This document shows positions 52,681 to 61,980 of a stretch of 64,000 bases of DNA, one piece after another; position 1 is the stretch's first letter; each line of letters begins with the position of its first letter. Source of the stretch: Eubacterium plexicaudatum ASF492. Its GTDB lineage: Bacteria; Bacillota; Clostridia; Lachnospirales; Lachnospiraceae. The translations under genes were made by a program, and so were the position numbers. The stretch covers positions 4,841,501 to 4,905,500 of the forward strand of contig NZ_AQFT02000001.1 in NCBI RefSeq assembly GCF_000364225.2, read 5' to 3'. The notes below the pieces were generated by a model. The model was not told the origin of the DNA. It was given only the letters and a program-made list of their open reading frames with translations, and made no database searches.

Positions 52681-54423
52681 ATGCAGAAACAAAATCCGCT
52701 GCTCCGCATATGGGGCTGGGGAAAAGACGAACATGGACGCCTGATCAGAGCGGTCATAAGCGCACTCATTGCTGTAGTGCTGGGGATGCTGCCCTATTTT
52801 GCGGCGGCACAGGTTATTATCGGTATGCTGGCTGGGGAAAAGGATCTGTCCTTTTATCTGCCATGGTTAGGTCTGGGACTGGCGGGGTATGCCGCACGCA
52901 CGCTTCTTTACAATATGGCATTGTCCATGTCCCATAAGGCGACCTTTTCCATTCTGAAGAACATCCGGAAGAAGATATTGGAAAAGCTGCCGAAGCTGCC
53001 CCTTGGGACGGTCATGGATATGTCCAGCGGGAAGATGAAGCAGATCATCGTGGATCAGGTGGACGGCATGGAGACCACGCTTGCCCATCTGTTCCCGGAG
53101 CTGACTGCCAATATTGCGGGGCCGCTTTTTATCGTGGTCTGCCTGTTTGTTCTGGACTGGCGCATGGCGCTTTTGTCCATCGTGACACTCCCGGTTGGGA
53201 TGGCATTCATGATGTCGGTCATGGGGAGTTATGCGAAGAATTATGAAGGCGCAGTGAAGACTACACAGGAGATGAACGGGACTATCGTGGAATACATAGG
53301 CGGCATCGAGGTCATCAAGGCGTTTAACCAGGGAAAGTCATCTTATGCGAAATTCGCAGACAGGGTAAAGGCAAATGCCTCCTATTACTACAATTGGATG
53401 AAAAAAAGCCAGTTCGGAGTGTCTATGGGTTATTCCATCGTGCCTGCCTCGCTGGTTACAATCCTGCCGGTGGGCTGGCTCTGGTACAGGAATGGAAGCC
53501 TGCCGGTGGAAACCTTTATCATGGTCATCATCCTGTCCCTTGGCATTGCAGGACCGCTCATTGCCGCAATGAACTTTGTAGACACGCTTGCTACGGTCGG
53601 TACAACGGTGGCATCTGTGGATGAACTTCTTTCCGCAGAGGAACAGCATCATGGTGACAAGGAGGTCCGTATCAAGGGTAAGGATATTGAATTATCCCAT
53701 GTTTCTTTCGGCTACCATGAAGATAAGAATATCCTGCGTGATGTGAGTCTTTCCATCCCCGCAGGGAGAATGACAGCGCTGGTGGGGCCTTCCGGTTCCG
53801 GCAAATCCACCATTGCAAAACTCATCGCCGGTTTTTGGGATGTAAAGGACGGGACGGTTTCCATGGGCGGCGTGGATGAAAAGAAGATCCCGCTGGAACA
53901 GCTCTATGACCAGGTGGCATTTGTCTCCCAGGATAATTATCTGTTTGACGAGAGCGTCCGGGAAAATATCCGCATGGGCAGGCTGTCCGCATCAGATAAG
54001 GAAGTGGAAGCGGCTGCCAAAGCTGCGGGGTGCGATGCCTTTATCTGCTCCCTGGAAAAAGGATATGAAACAAATGTTGGCGGAGGCGGCGCACACCTTT
54101 CAGGCGGTGAACGTCAGAGGATTGCCATAGCGAGGGCAATGCTAAAGGATGCGCCCATCGTGATACTGGATGAGGCCACCGCGTATATTGACCCTGAAAA
54201 TGAGGCAGTCATCCAGAAAGCGATTGCAAAGCTGGTACGGGGTAAAACGGTGATCGTGATTGCCCACAGGCTTTCAACCATTAAGGATGCAGATAAAATT
54301 GTTGTAGTAAAGGACGGCAGAATAGAAGCGGCCGGAAAACATGAGGAATTAAGAAAGACCTGCCCTCTCTATGAATCCATGTGGCAGGCGCATATCGGTG
54401 CAAAGGACGGTGATGTGGCATGA
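52681..54423 (+). CDS. ABC half-transporter, YbtP/IrtA-like (siderophore or metal uptake)
   Basis: Protein of 580 residues: a six-helix ABC exporter-fold membrane domain (about 1-320), then the ATPase domain with Walker A GPSGSGKST near 370, signature LSGGERQRIA near 474 and Walker B IVILDEAT near 493. Overlaps the next gene by four bases, so the two form a heterodimer. The exporter fold with paired half-transporters and an adjacent AraC gene matches the yersiniabactin importers YbtP/YbtQ. Drug export is the alternative. Direction cannot be read from sequence. Confidence 0.82.
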   Translation: MQKQNPLLRIWGWGKDEHGRLIRAVISALIAVVLGMLPYFAAAQVIIGMLAGEKDLSFYLPWLGLGLAGYAARTLLYNMALSMSHKATFSILKNIRKKILEKLPKLPLGTVMDMSSGKMKQIIVDQVDGMETTLAHLFPELTANIAGPLFIVVCLFVLDWRMALLSIVTLPVGMAFMMSVMGSYAKNYEGAVKTTQEMNGTIVEYIGGIEVIKAFNQGKSSYAKFADRVKANASYYYNWMKKSQFGVSMGYSIVPASLVTILPVGWLWYRNGSLPVETFIMVIILSLGIAGPLIAAMNFVDTLATVGTTVASVDELLSAEEQHHGDKEVRIKGKDIELSHVSFGYHEDKNILRDVSLSIPAGRMTALVGPSGSGKSTIAKLIAGFWDVKDGTVSMGGVDEKKIPLEQLYDQVAFVSQDNYLFDESVRENIRMGRLSASDKEVEAAAKAAGCDAFICSLEKGYETNVGGGGAHLSGGERQRIAIARAMLKDAPIVILDEATAYIDPENEAVIQKAIAKLVRGKTVIVIAHRLSTIKDADKIVVVKDGRIEAAGKHEELRKTCPLYESMWQAHIGAKDGDVA

Positions 54424-56156
54424 TAGAAGCATTCAGAAAAATATGGCGGTTTGCCGGCGTGGAGCGGGCAAACATCAATAAATCCGTAGTGGTAAAATTT
54501 TTAAATGCAGTGTTCCATATGCTGGAGGTCAGCGCCATCTATTTTGTAATCGTGGCTCTGACGCAGGGAAACACAGGAAATGATGCGGCCTGGACGGCAT
54601 TGGCGTTTATGGCAGTCAGCATTATCGGCAATGCGGTGACGACTGCTTTTTCCAAGAATCAGCAGACACACGCAGGGTATTTCATGGCGGCAAATGAGAG
54701 GATTAAAATCGGCAATCTCTTAAAAGGCGTGCCAATGGGATTCTTCAACGAGAACAGCCTTGGCGAAGTGACCGGCGTATGCACCACGGTGCTTGGGAAT
54801 ATTGAGATGCTAGTCCCTATGGTGTTGGTGGATATCATGGGCGGCCTGATCGGGACGGTTGTCTTTACAGCGATGATCCTGATATTCGAATGGCGCGTGG
54901 GGCTGGTCGTTGCAGCAGGCATTTTCGTATATTTCTTAATTGTTTCGTCCATGGAGAAAAAGTCCGCAGCTATCGCGCCGAATGCACAGAAGTCGCAGAT
55001 GGCACTCACCTCCGCGGTTCTGGAATATGTGCAGGGGATGGGCATCGTCAAGTCCTTTAACTTAAGCGGCAGGGGAGATAAGAGGGCGCAGGATGCTTTG
55101 GAATTCAACAGGAAGAGCAACCTCGACATGGAAAAGCTGATGACACCTTATACGATCTTCCAGGAGCTGGTGCTCCAGATTGCGGGGATTGCCATGATGT
55201 TCGTATCAATTTTCTGCTGGGCAAATGGCACGATGCCTATTGCCAATGCGCTGATGTGCATTGTGATGTCCTTCCTTGTGTTCGGGCAGATCAAATTGTT
55301 CGGCATGGGAATGTCCATGCTGCGCCTTGCCTCTGCAAGCATTGACCGTACTTTGCAGACGGAAGGAATGGAGCAGATGGATGAGAAAGGTAAGGCATTT
55401 TCGCCGAAAGGACATGTGATTGAATTTAAAAATGTGCATTTCTCTTATGAGAATAAGGAGATACTCCACGGCATTGATGTGACGCTGCCTGACAGGACGA
55501 CCACAGCAGTCATCGGGCCTTCCGGTTCCGGCAAGACCACCCTCTGCAACCTGATCGCCCGCTTTTGGGATGTGGACAGCGGCAGCGTAAAGATTGGCGG
55601 GAAGGATGTGCGGGAATACACGCTGGAGTCCCTGATGGAGCAGATCAGCATGGTGTTTCAGAATGTATATTTATTTGCGGACACGATTGAGAACAACATC
55701 AAGTTCGGCAGGCCGCAGGCGACTCATGCGGAAGTGGTGGAGGCGGCGAGGAAAGCCTGCTGTGCGGATTTCATTGAAGCCCTCCCTGACGGGTACGATA
55801 CGGTCATCGGAGAAGGCGGCGCATCCCTTTCCGGCGGTGAGAAGCAGCGTATCTCCATCGCAAGGGCGATGCTGAAGGACTCCCCCATTGTTATCCTTGA
55901 CGAGGCGACCGCCAATGTGGACCCGGAGAACGAGGACCGGCTGCAGAAGGCGATTGAGGAACTGACCAGGGATAAGACTATCATCATGATCGCACACAGG
56001 CTGAAGACCGTGCGGAACGCAGACCAGATACTTGTGGTGGATGAGGGCCGCATTGTCCAGAAAGGAAAACATGAGGAACTGATCGGGCAGGAAGGCATCT
56101 ATGCGGATTTCGTACTTGGAAGGAAAGAGGCTATCGGCTGGAAGCTGAATGCATAG
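54420..56156 (+). CDS. ABC half-transporter, YbtQ/IrtB-like partner
   Basis: Protein of 578 residues with the same layout: six membrane helices (about 1-315), Walker A GPSGSGKTT near 367, signature LSGGEKQRIS near 471, Walker B IVILDEAT near 490, and the switch His in IIMIAHRLKTV. Start overlaps the first half at ATGA. Both halves have complete ATP sites, which fits an active two-site heterodimer. Substrate inferred from the neighbouring metal-linked genes and the shared operator. Confidence 0.82.
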   Translation: MIEAFRKIWRFAGVERANINKSVVVKFLNAVFHMLEVSAIYFVIVALTQGNTGNDAAWTALAFMAVSIIGNAVTTAFSKNQQTHAGYFMAANERIKIGNLLKGVPMGFFNENSLGEVTGVCTTVLGNIEMLVPMVLVDIMGGLIGTVVFTAMILIFEWRVGLVVAAGIFVYFLIVSSMEKKSAAIAPNAQKSQMALTSAVLEYVQGMGIVKSFNLSGRGDKRAQDALEFNRKSNLDMEKLMTPYTIFQELVLQIAGIAMMFVSIFCWANGTMPIANALMCIVMSFLVFGQIKLFGMGMSMLRLASASIDRTLQTEGMEQMDEKGKAFSPKGHVIEFKNVHFSYENKEILHGIDVTLPDRTTTAVIGPSGSGKTTLCNLIARFWDVDSGSVKIGGKDVREYTLESLMEQISMVFQNVYLFADTIENNIKFGRPQATHAEVVEAARKACCADFIEALPDGYDTVIGEGGASLSGGEKQRISIARAMLKDSPIVILDEATANVDPENEDRLQKAIEELTRDKTIIMIAHRLKTVRNADQILVVDEGRIVQKGKHEELIGQEGIYADFVLGRKEAIGWKLNA

Positions 56157-56240
56157 GATAAAACCTGCGTTTTGGCAAAGCTGTGCGGGGTGCAGGCAGG
56201 ATAAGGGGCTGCATGGCGGTTCCTATAAAAGAGGTGTATG

Positions 56241-57220
56241 ATGGATTACAGAGAAAAGGATAAAAGGAATATCTGCTGTACCCTGTGTGGCAAATCAGGC
56301 AAGTCCCCGAATTACGAACCGGAGATACATAGATTCCGAAATGGCAGGGGGATGCAGAGGTTGATTCCTACAAAGTGTTTCCGGGAATTGAACTGAACAT
56401 TTATGCCGTGCATATGGACAGTTTTTTCTTCGGGGCAGAGGAAGAGGGGAACTTTATGGAAATACACCATTGCCGTGAAGGGAGGATGGAGCAGGGGCTG
56501 GAGGATGGGAGCGCCTATATTATGCCGGGCGACCTGTCCGTTACGGTAAAAAAACAGAGTTCCGGTGAATACAGCTTCCCCCTCTGCCATTACCACGGCA
56601 TTTCCATATGCATTGATACCGATGCCGCGCCGGAGTGCCTTTCCTGTTTCCTGGAGGATGTTAATGTCCGTCCCAGGGAGCTGGCAAGGCGGCTGTGCGG
56701 AGATGAAAACTGCTTTATTATCCGTTCCCAGGCATATATCGAGCATATCTTTTCGGAACTGTATTCGGTGCCGGAAGAATGCAAAAAAGGCTATTTCAAA
56801 ATAAAGGTTCTGGAACTGCTTTTCGTGCTTGGGAGCGTCAGCCCGGAAAAGAACAGCGCACCCGCCCTTTCGCTGTCAAAATTGCAGGCAGACCTTGCCA
56901 AGGAAGCCGCCGCATGGCTTGCGGAGAATTTAGACAGGCAGGTATCTGTGTCTGAGCTTTCCGGTAGGTTCCATGTATCGCAGACCCATCTTCAGAACGC
57001 ATTCAAAGGCGTGTATGGCGTTCCCGTGAGTTCCTATACCCGGATTTTGAAAATGCAGTCTGCCGCCCTGCGGCTGATCCATACGGACGCCGCCATATTG
57101 GAGATAGCCTCCGAATTTGGGTACAGCAATGCGGGGAAATTTGCTTCTGCATTCCAGAAGATCATGGGGGAGACTCCGGGCGAATACCGGAAAATGCACA
57201 GCAGCCGGGAATGGCAGTGA
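56241..57220 (+). CDS. AraC family regulator, with one-base frameshift
   Basis: GAGGTG precedes two ATGs (56238, 56241). The protein opens MDYREKDKRNICCTLCGKSG; restoring one G in the run 56347-56351 reads NGRGDAEVDSYKVFPGIELN and continues to the stop, about 326 residues. The C-terminal 95 residues are a double helix-turn-helix (VSVSELSGRFHVSQTHLQNAF; ILEIASEFGYSNAGKFASAF). YbtA, the AraC-type activator of ybtPQ, is the best-known parallel, so ligand-driven activation of the transporter is likely. Confidence 0.85.
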
Positions 57221-57354
57221 CAGCCGCTCCAAAACAGCACTCTGTAAAAAGTGCTGTTTTGGAGCATTTTTCTGTTTTGATGGAGCGGAAAAGGCAGAAG
57301 AAAGGATGCTATAATTTTACTGTGCCTTGCAAAAGGCTATTATTTTTGGCAATA

Positions 57355-57372
57355 AGTTAGTTGTTGCTAACT
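57355..57372. promoter_or_regulatory. Shared palindromic operator, copy 2
   Basis: AGTTAG-TTGTTG-CTAACT, flanked by ATA on the left and AAAA on the right as in copy 1 at 52644. It lies 20 bases before the DUF2325 start. Confidence 0.7.
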
Positions 57373-57392
57373 AAAAAAGGAGATGAAGTGGA

Positions 57393-57695
57393 ATGAGTGT
57401 GGTGATTGTCGGAGGGAATGAATGTATGGTCCGTCAATATAAAGAACTGTGTAGCGAGTATCAATGTAAGGCGAAAATATATCCCAAAATGGCAGGGAAC
57501 CTGAAAAATATCGGGCTGCCGGATCTGCTTGTGCTGTTTACAAGCACAGTTTCCCATAAAATGGTACGCAGTGCATTGGAGCAGACGAAAGGAAAGCCGG
57601 TAAGGACGGTCCGTTCCCATACAAGCTCCATAAATGCGCTCCGGGGAATCCTGGAAGGCCATATGGCGGAAAGCGGGGAGGGCATGTATGTCTGA
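57393..57695 (+). CDS. DUF2325 protein
   Basis: Protein of 100 residues, MSVVIVGGNECMVRQYKELC with the Rossmann-like opening of DUF2325, then DLLVLFTSTVSHKMVRSAL and HTSSINALRGILEGHM. DUF2325 proteins are small, Cys-containing and often encoded next to FeoB or other metal genes in Clostridia. GGAGATG precedes the start. Eight bases overlap with the next gene. Biochemical function is not known. Confidence 0.85.
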   Translation: MSVVIVGGNECMVRQYKELCSEYQCKAKIYPKMAGNLKNIGLPDLLVLFTSTVSHKMVRSALEQTKGKPVRTVRSHTSSINALRGILEGHMAESGEGMYV

Positions 57696-58239
57696 GGAAA
57701 TATTCGTCCACTACTGTTCGCCGACACTGGCAGGGATAAAAACGGCAAATTTATTTTCCTGCCGCTTTGCAGACGAAAAAGAAATGAGGGACAGCGTCCG
57801 CAGGCTGAACGTGGCCCTTGTGAAAAAGGGAATCAGGGTTCTTCCCCTTCGGTACCGTGACGGGTGTGCGCTTATTTATGCATACCGGCCGTCAAAGCTG
57901 TCGCAGGACTTACAGCAGGCTGATGCCTGTAGTCTGTTAGAAAAACGCGGGTACACTTTTGGTGCGCCGGAACGGTGCATTATCCAGCTTATGCAGAGGC
58001 TGGCAGATGGCGGAGAATTCCCACACGAAATCGGATTATTTCTTGGCTACCCGCCGGAGGATGTAAGCGGCTTTATCGAGAACAGGGCAGAGGGGTATAA
58101 ATGTGCGGGGGAATGGAAGGTCTACGGTGATGCGGATAAGGCAAAAGAGACATTTGCAGAATACCGGAAATGCACGGAGGCCTGCCTTGCACAGTTTGCA
58201 CAGGGTAAGTCTATTGAACGGCTCACAGTGGCTGTTTGA
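57688..58239 (+). CDS. DUF3793 protein
   Basis: Protein of 183 residues, MSEEIFVHYCSPTLAGIKTANLFSCRF, with the family features LPLRYRDGCALIYAYRPSKL and FPHEIGLFLGYPPEDVSGFIENR. DUF3793 genes cluster with DUF2325 and flavodoxin genes in anaerobic Firmicutes and are thought to be tied to iron or heme handling; the function is not established. Its start lies inside the end of DUF2325, so they are translated together. Confidence 0.87.
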   Translation: MSEEIFVHYCSPTLAGIKTANLFSCRFADEKEMRDSVRRLNVALVKKGIRVLPLRYRDGCALIYAYRPSKLSQDLQQADACSLLEKRGYTFGAPERCIIQLMQRLADGGEFPHEIGLFLGYPPEDVSGFIENRAEGYKCAGEWKVYGDADKAKETFAEYRKCTEACLAQFAQGKSIERLTVAV

Positions 58240-58278
58240 TATATAAAAATATATTAACAGAAAGGCAGGATACATATT

Positions 58279-58701
58279 ATGGCAAAAATAGCAGTAGTTT
58301 ATTGGAGCGGGACCGGAAACACGCAGGCAATGGCGGAGGCGGTTCTGGAAGGCGCAAAGGCAGGTGGGGCGGAGGCGGATCTGCTTACAGCTTCAGAGTT
58401 TGACGCTTCCAAAATGGACTCCTATGACGCAGTTGCTTTCGGCTGCCCGGCTATGGGTGCGGAGGTGCTGGAAGAAGGCGAATTCCAGCCGATGTTCGAT
58501 TCCGTGGAAGGAAAGCTCGGCGGGAAAAAGACCGGGCTGTTCGGCTCTTATGGATGGGGCGACGGGGAATGGATGCGTAACTGGGAGGAAACCTGCAGGA
58601 AGGCGGGCGCAGTGCTTGTGTGCGACAGCGTGACCTGCAATGAGGCACCGGATGAAGATGCGCTGGATGACTGCAGGGCACTCGGAAAGGCACTGGCATA
58701 A
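58279..58701 (+). CDS. Flavodoxin
   Basis: Protein of 140 residues, a short-chain flavodoxin. The FMN phosphate loop is VYWSGTGNTQAMAE (residues 7-20); the ring-binding loops include GCPAMGAEVLEE and GSYGWGDGEWM. Flavodoxins replace ferredoxin when iron is scarce, which fits the neighbouring DUF2325/DUF3793 and transporter genes. AGAAAGGCAGG lies before the ATG. Last conserved gene of the palindrome-led operon. Confidence 0.93.
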   Translation: MAKIAVVYWSGTGNTQAMAEAVLEGAKAGGAEADLLTASEFDASKMDSYDAVAFGCPAMGAEVLEEGEFQPMFDSVEGKLGGKKTGLFGSYGWGDGEWMRNWEETCRKAGAVLVCDSVTCNEAPDEDALDDCRALGKALA

Positions 58702-58723
58702 TTTCAGGAAAGGACTGTGGAAG

Positions 58724-59947
58724 ATGAAGAAATTGAAATCAAGATTGCTGACACTTGGGCTTTTGGGTATCCTGGCATTGTCATCCGCACTGGCGGGATG
58801 CGGCCAGAACCAACAGGATAACAATCCGCAGCAGGATTCGTCAGGTGTTGTTGGCAGCACAGAAAATAATGAGCAGGATACAGCAGTTGAAATCGGCAGC
58901 AAGGATGATTTTGCAAAAATATATGATGACCTCTCAGCGTCATACATACTTACGGCAGACATTGACTTTGGCGGTGAAACCGTGAATCCGGTCGGCATTT
59001 TCGAGCCGAAATCAGATGCGGAGGAGGATGCGGAAACGCCCAACACGGCGCTTGCCTTTACCGGCACTTTTGACGGGAACGGGCATACCCTTTCAAACAT
59101 AAAAATAGATGCATCGGATAAAAACGGCGTAGGGCTGTTCGGCTGTATGACAGGGGACGGCTCATGGGTGAAAAACCTGAAAGTGGAAAATATAAGCGTA
59201 AAGGGCGGGAATTACACCGGCGGAGTAATTGGTTTTGCAGATTTTGGCGCTTATGTAGAGGGGATTACTCTCAGCGGTGAAAATACGGTAGAAGGCAGAT
59301 TCCTGATCGGGGGAATTGCCGGGGCATCCCATGCGGATATCGTGGACTGTGAGGCAGTGGCAGACCTTACGCTCACAGATGCCAATATGCAGGGGGCGGG
59401 CATCATCGTTGGCGGTCAGGAAGACGGCAATCTTGAAAACTGTACTGCAGGCGGAACCATTACCGCTCCAGACGGCTGCTACAGCATTGGCGGCCTGGCC
59501 GGCTGTTTTCATTGCAGTGAATATGCAAAAAACTGCAAAGCGGAAAATATAAAGATTGTGACGGGCGATAATTGTTGGCTGATCGGCGGCCTTGCAGGAC
59601 ACTCCGGGACTTTTGAAAATGCCCCGACGCTGGTAGAGAATGGCATCGTAAAGAATGTGTCGATTGAAACAGGCAGGAATTCAGAGCGGATCGGAGGGAT
59701 TACCGGAGGGGGATTTTATTCTCCCATGTTCAAAGAATATTATCCGGAGCCTGCAAAGTCAGATATAAAATCCTGCACAGTTTCAGAATTTACCGTTTCA
59801 GGAGGTAAATATGTCGGTACTGCTGTCGGGTATTCCTATGGGACAACATCCGTAGACGGCTTTGATGGGCAGATGACATGGGATGGCTCGGAAAGCAAAG
59901 AGCAGGTTGGCGCTGACGAAAGCGTGAAGCTGGAGGAGCTGAAATAA
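58724..59947 (+). CDS. GLUG-repeat surface lipoprotein
   Basis: Protein of 407 residues. The signal peptide (KSRLLTLGLLGILALSSALA) ends in the lipobox LAGC, with Cys26 as the lipid-anchored residue. A Gln/Asn/Asp-rich linker follows, then a right-handed beta-helix-like region of GLUG-type repeats (GTFDGNGHTLSNIKID, YTGGVIGFADFGAYVEGI, LIGGIAGASHADIVDC, IGGLAGCFHC), several with Cys. Exported and anchored to the membrane. A ligand-binding or adhesion role is a guess. Starts 22 bases after flavodoxin. Confidence 0.87.
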   Translation: MKKLKSRLLTLGLLGILALSSALAGCGQNQQDNNPQQDSSGVVGSTENNEQDTAVEIGSKDDFAKIYDDLSASYILTADIDFGGETVNPVGIFEPKSDAEEDAETPNTALAFTGTFDGNGHTLSNIKIDASDKNGVGLFGCMTGDGSWVKNLKVENISVKGGNYTGGVIGFADFGAYVEGITLSGENTVEGRFLIGGIAGASHADIVDCEAVADLTLTDANMQGAGIIVGGQEDGNLENCTAGGTITAPDGCYSIGGLAGCFHCSEYAKNCKAENIKIVTGDNCWLIGGLAGHSGTFENAPTLVENGIVKNVSIETGRNSERIGGITGGGFYSPMFKEYYPEPAKSDIKSCTVSEFTVSGGKYVGTAVGYSYGTTSVDGFDGQMTWDGSESKEQVGADESVKLEELK

Positions 59948-59996
59948 AAGAAGTGGTCTGCGGCATTTACAGAAACAGCAGGAAAGAGGTGGCATC

Positions 59997-60425
59997 GTGC
60001 GCATACTGGTTCTTGAACTGAAGGATCAGGACTCACCCATCTTTGATAAGATTATGGAAGTGGTGAAATGCTGTCCTGATATTGAACACATAAGGATAAA
60101 GGATGAGCCGATGCTGTCACTGCCGGGACTGGAAATCTATCCCGGCAGGCGCAAGATATACCGTGACCGCCGGGAAATAAATCTTACAGCAAAGGAGTAT
60201 GATATTCTCAGCCTGCTTGTAGCGAACAAAGGGCAGGTGCTTACATATGACCAGATATACAGTAAAGTATGGGGTGAGGATGCATTTGGCGATGAAAGCA
60301 ACGCTATCGGATGCCATGTCCGCAACCTGCGGGAGAAACTGTATGAGGCGGAACCGGATGCGCCTTTTACGATCCGATGTGTGAGGGAAGTTGGATACTG
60401 CTTTGAGGTGGATGAAAGTAAATAA
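59997..60425 (+). CDS. OmpR-type winged-helix regulator without a normal receiver
   Basis: Protein of 142 residues from a GTG after GAAAGAGGTGG. The C-terminal 95 residues are a complete OmpR/PhoB winged helix (INLTAKEYDILSLLVANKGQVLTYDQIYSKVW, VRNLREKL, IRCVREVGYCFEV). The first 45 residues (MRILVLELKDQDSPIFDKIM) are too short for a receiver domain and lack its phosphorylated Asp. A stand-alone regulator, or one derived from a response regulator. Ends the operon, followed by a strong terminator. Confidence 0.85.
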   Translation: MRILVLELKDQDSPIFDKIMEVVKCCPDIEHIRIKDEPMLSLPGLEIYPGRRKIYRDRREINLTAKEYDILSLLVANKGQVLTYDQIYSKVWGEDAFGDESNAIGCHVRNLREKLYEAEPDAPFTIRCVREVGYCFEVDESK

Positions 60426-60430
60426 ATATT

Positions 60431-60470
60431 ATAACAGTGGCTTGAGGAAATCAGGCTGCTGTTATTTTTG
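60431..60470 (+). terminator. 15-bp wobble-rich intrinsic terminator
   Basis: ATAACAGTGGCTTGA pairs with TCAGGCTGCTGTTAT over GGAAA with three G-U pairs, followed by five T. Confidence 0.85.
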
Positions 60471-61125
60471 CCTGCTTTTTTCAAGCCGTTCTACAGGTGG
60501 ATGTCCTTCCTGTTCGATTTTTTTGAAATGTCATCCCGTGTCGTAACTTGCGTTTTGCTACTGCGTTTCTACGGTCTGCCTACGCTTGTTCTACGGTTTT
60601 ATGCTTTATAATCTATACATTGCCGGCCGCATGGGGGACAAGCCACAATGGAAAACTGCCGTCCCCGGAAAGGAAACGCCATGGAACATATGCCGCATAA
60701 AGGGACAGGCTTCATGCCGCCTAAATCAGAACAATATATGTTTTCGTACATACCGCAGTCCTTAAGGGGATTGCGGTATTTTTTTGTTCGACACGGTTCT
60801 ATCGGTTTACTGTAAATTTCCCAATATACGGTTCTATTCTTCAAAATCAGCGTTTCTGCCCCGGCACAGGGGAATATTCCCAAAGATGAAAAGGCAGCAG
60901 CCGGCCTTTGACGGCTGAAAAAATAATATCGGTTGTCTGAGTGCGCAATTAGGCAAAGGATACACATACCGTTTCCGCATGAGTCCGTTTTATGGATTTT
61001 GTCGGAAACGGGCGGAGTACCCTTGCCCTGTTGCGCCCTTTTTCTGACGGGCCGCAATCCATGAACGGCAGTATGGTCTGTCCTGTGTGTCCCTGCCTTT
61101 CCGCACCAGGCGGAAAGGACAATCA
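60471..61125. other. Long leader region before the second replication module
   Basis: About 650 bases without a convincing gene. It contains two TTCTACGGT copies (60567, 60589), a TATAAT at 60607-60612 with no good -35, a terminator hairpin (60751-60785) and AT-poor sequence up to the sigma-like gene. A 55-codon frame at 60648-60815 runs through the hairpin and is doubtful. It may be an attenuated leader of the next operon. Confidence 0.5.
60751..60785 (+). terminator. 11-bp terminator in the leader region
   Basis: TACCGCAGTCC pairs with GGATTGCGGTA with one G-U pair, followed by seven T. Confidence 0.8.
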
Positions 61126-61716
61126 ATGAAGATCAGGATTCTGTATGAGGAGGACATCAAAAATGGGGTTCCGCATTATACCACGGTGGAAATCCCGGAC
61201 GGGGACTATATGACGGTGCTGGAGCAGGATTATCAGATGCGCCTTGCGGATGCGCCAGAAGGGAAGAAGGATAAGGTGAAACGGTGCGGCACCCTGCAGG
61301 AGCTTTATGACCGTCTTAACAAAGAAACCTATAACGGGTGGCACAGGCACGACAGGCACACGCTGGGTGACGCGGTGCCGAAACGCCTTGACGGCAGGAA
61401 GGGATATGCGAGGCCGGCCAGTGATGAGGAAAGTCCTGCGGGCGATGCCATCGACCTGTTTTCAGACAGTGCCGGCGAGGCGGCAAAGGAACGCAGGGAG
61501 GATTATGAGGCCGTGTGTGCCATGCTCCGCAGGCATCTGAAGCCCGACCAGGCGGAGATTCTTATCGCAGTACATATTGAAGGCGTTCCGAAACAGGAAT
61601 ATGCCGCCCGTCTGGGGATCACACCGAGCGCCGTTTCCCACCGGCTGAAGACCGCAGAAAAAAATTTCAGAAAAATTTTCCCGATACCCTCAAGTTTTGA
61701 CCCTTCCCGTGGCTAA
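61126..61716 (+). CDS. Sigma-70 region 4-like factor of a mobile element
   Basis: Protein of 196 residues, MKIRILYEEDIKNGVPHYTT, with a poorly conserved N-terminus and a clear sigma region 4 helix-turn-helix at the end (LKPDQAEILIAVHIEGVPKQEYAARLGITPSAVSHRLKTAEKNFRKIF). Such factors head replication or transfer modules of clostridial elements. AAAGGA precedes the ATG at 61126; an earlier in-frame start at 61087 is less likely. It leads the second DUF2800/DUF2815 operon. Confidence 0.82.
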   Translation: MKIRILYEEDIKNGVPHYTTVEIPDGDYMTVLEQDYQMRLADAPEGKKDKVKRCGTLQELYDRLNKETYNGWHRHDRHTLGDAVPKRLDGRKGYARPASDEESPAGDAIDLFSDSAGEAAKERREDYEAVCAMLRRHLKPDQAEILIAVHIEGVPKQEYAARLGITPSAVSHRLKTAEKNFRKIFPIPSSFDPSRG

Positions 61717-61761
61717 GAAACAGGGGCGTTGGAAAATGCCCCGGAAATGGAGGATACGGGT

Positions 61762-61980
61762 ATGAAGCACAATCTCAGAATCAGTGTTTCCAAAAAGCCG
61801 GTTTCCGGCGGGATTGTGAGCTGCCGCCATATTTCCGTGAGGGAGCGCCTCCTGCGCTTCCTCCTTGGGGATAAGCAGCGGCTGACCATCATTGTTCCGG
61901 GCGATTCCGTCCGGGAGCTGGCGATAAGTGAAGTCATGGAAGGAGGAAATGTACATGGGAAAAGTGAAGTTACTGCTTGA
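61762..61980 (+). CDS. Small basic protein of unknown function
   Basis: Protein of 72 residues, MKHNLRISVSKKPVSGGIVS, with CRHISVRERLLRFLLGDKQRLTIIVPGDSV. GGAGG sits eight bases before the ATG. It overlaps the next gene by 26 bases. Short proteins of this kind accompany the sigma factor in related elements; no motif recognised. Confidence 0.65.
   Translation: MKHNLRISVSKKPVSGGIVSCRHISVRERLLRFLLGDKQRLTIIVPGDSVRELAISEVMEGGNVHGKSEVTA

Noticed and set aside
60648..60815. 55-codon plus-strand frame running through the terminator hairpin at 60751
   Set aside because: Weak start signal and overlap with a clear terminator. A competing frame is open over the same bases, so it is noted only in the leader region entry.
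60599..61126. 175-codon minus-strand frame in the leader region
   Set aside because: Composition is unlike coding sequence, it crosses a terminator, and nothing in it is recognisable.
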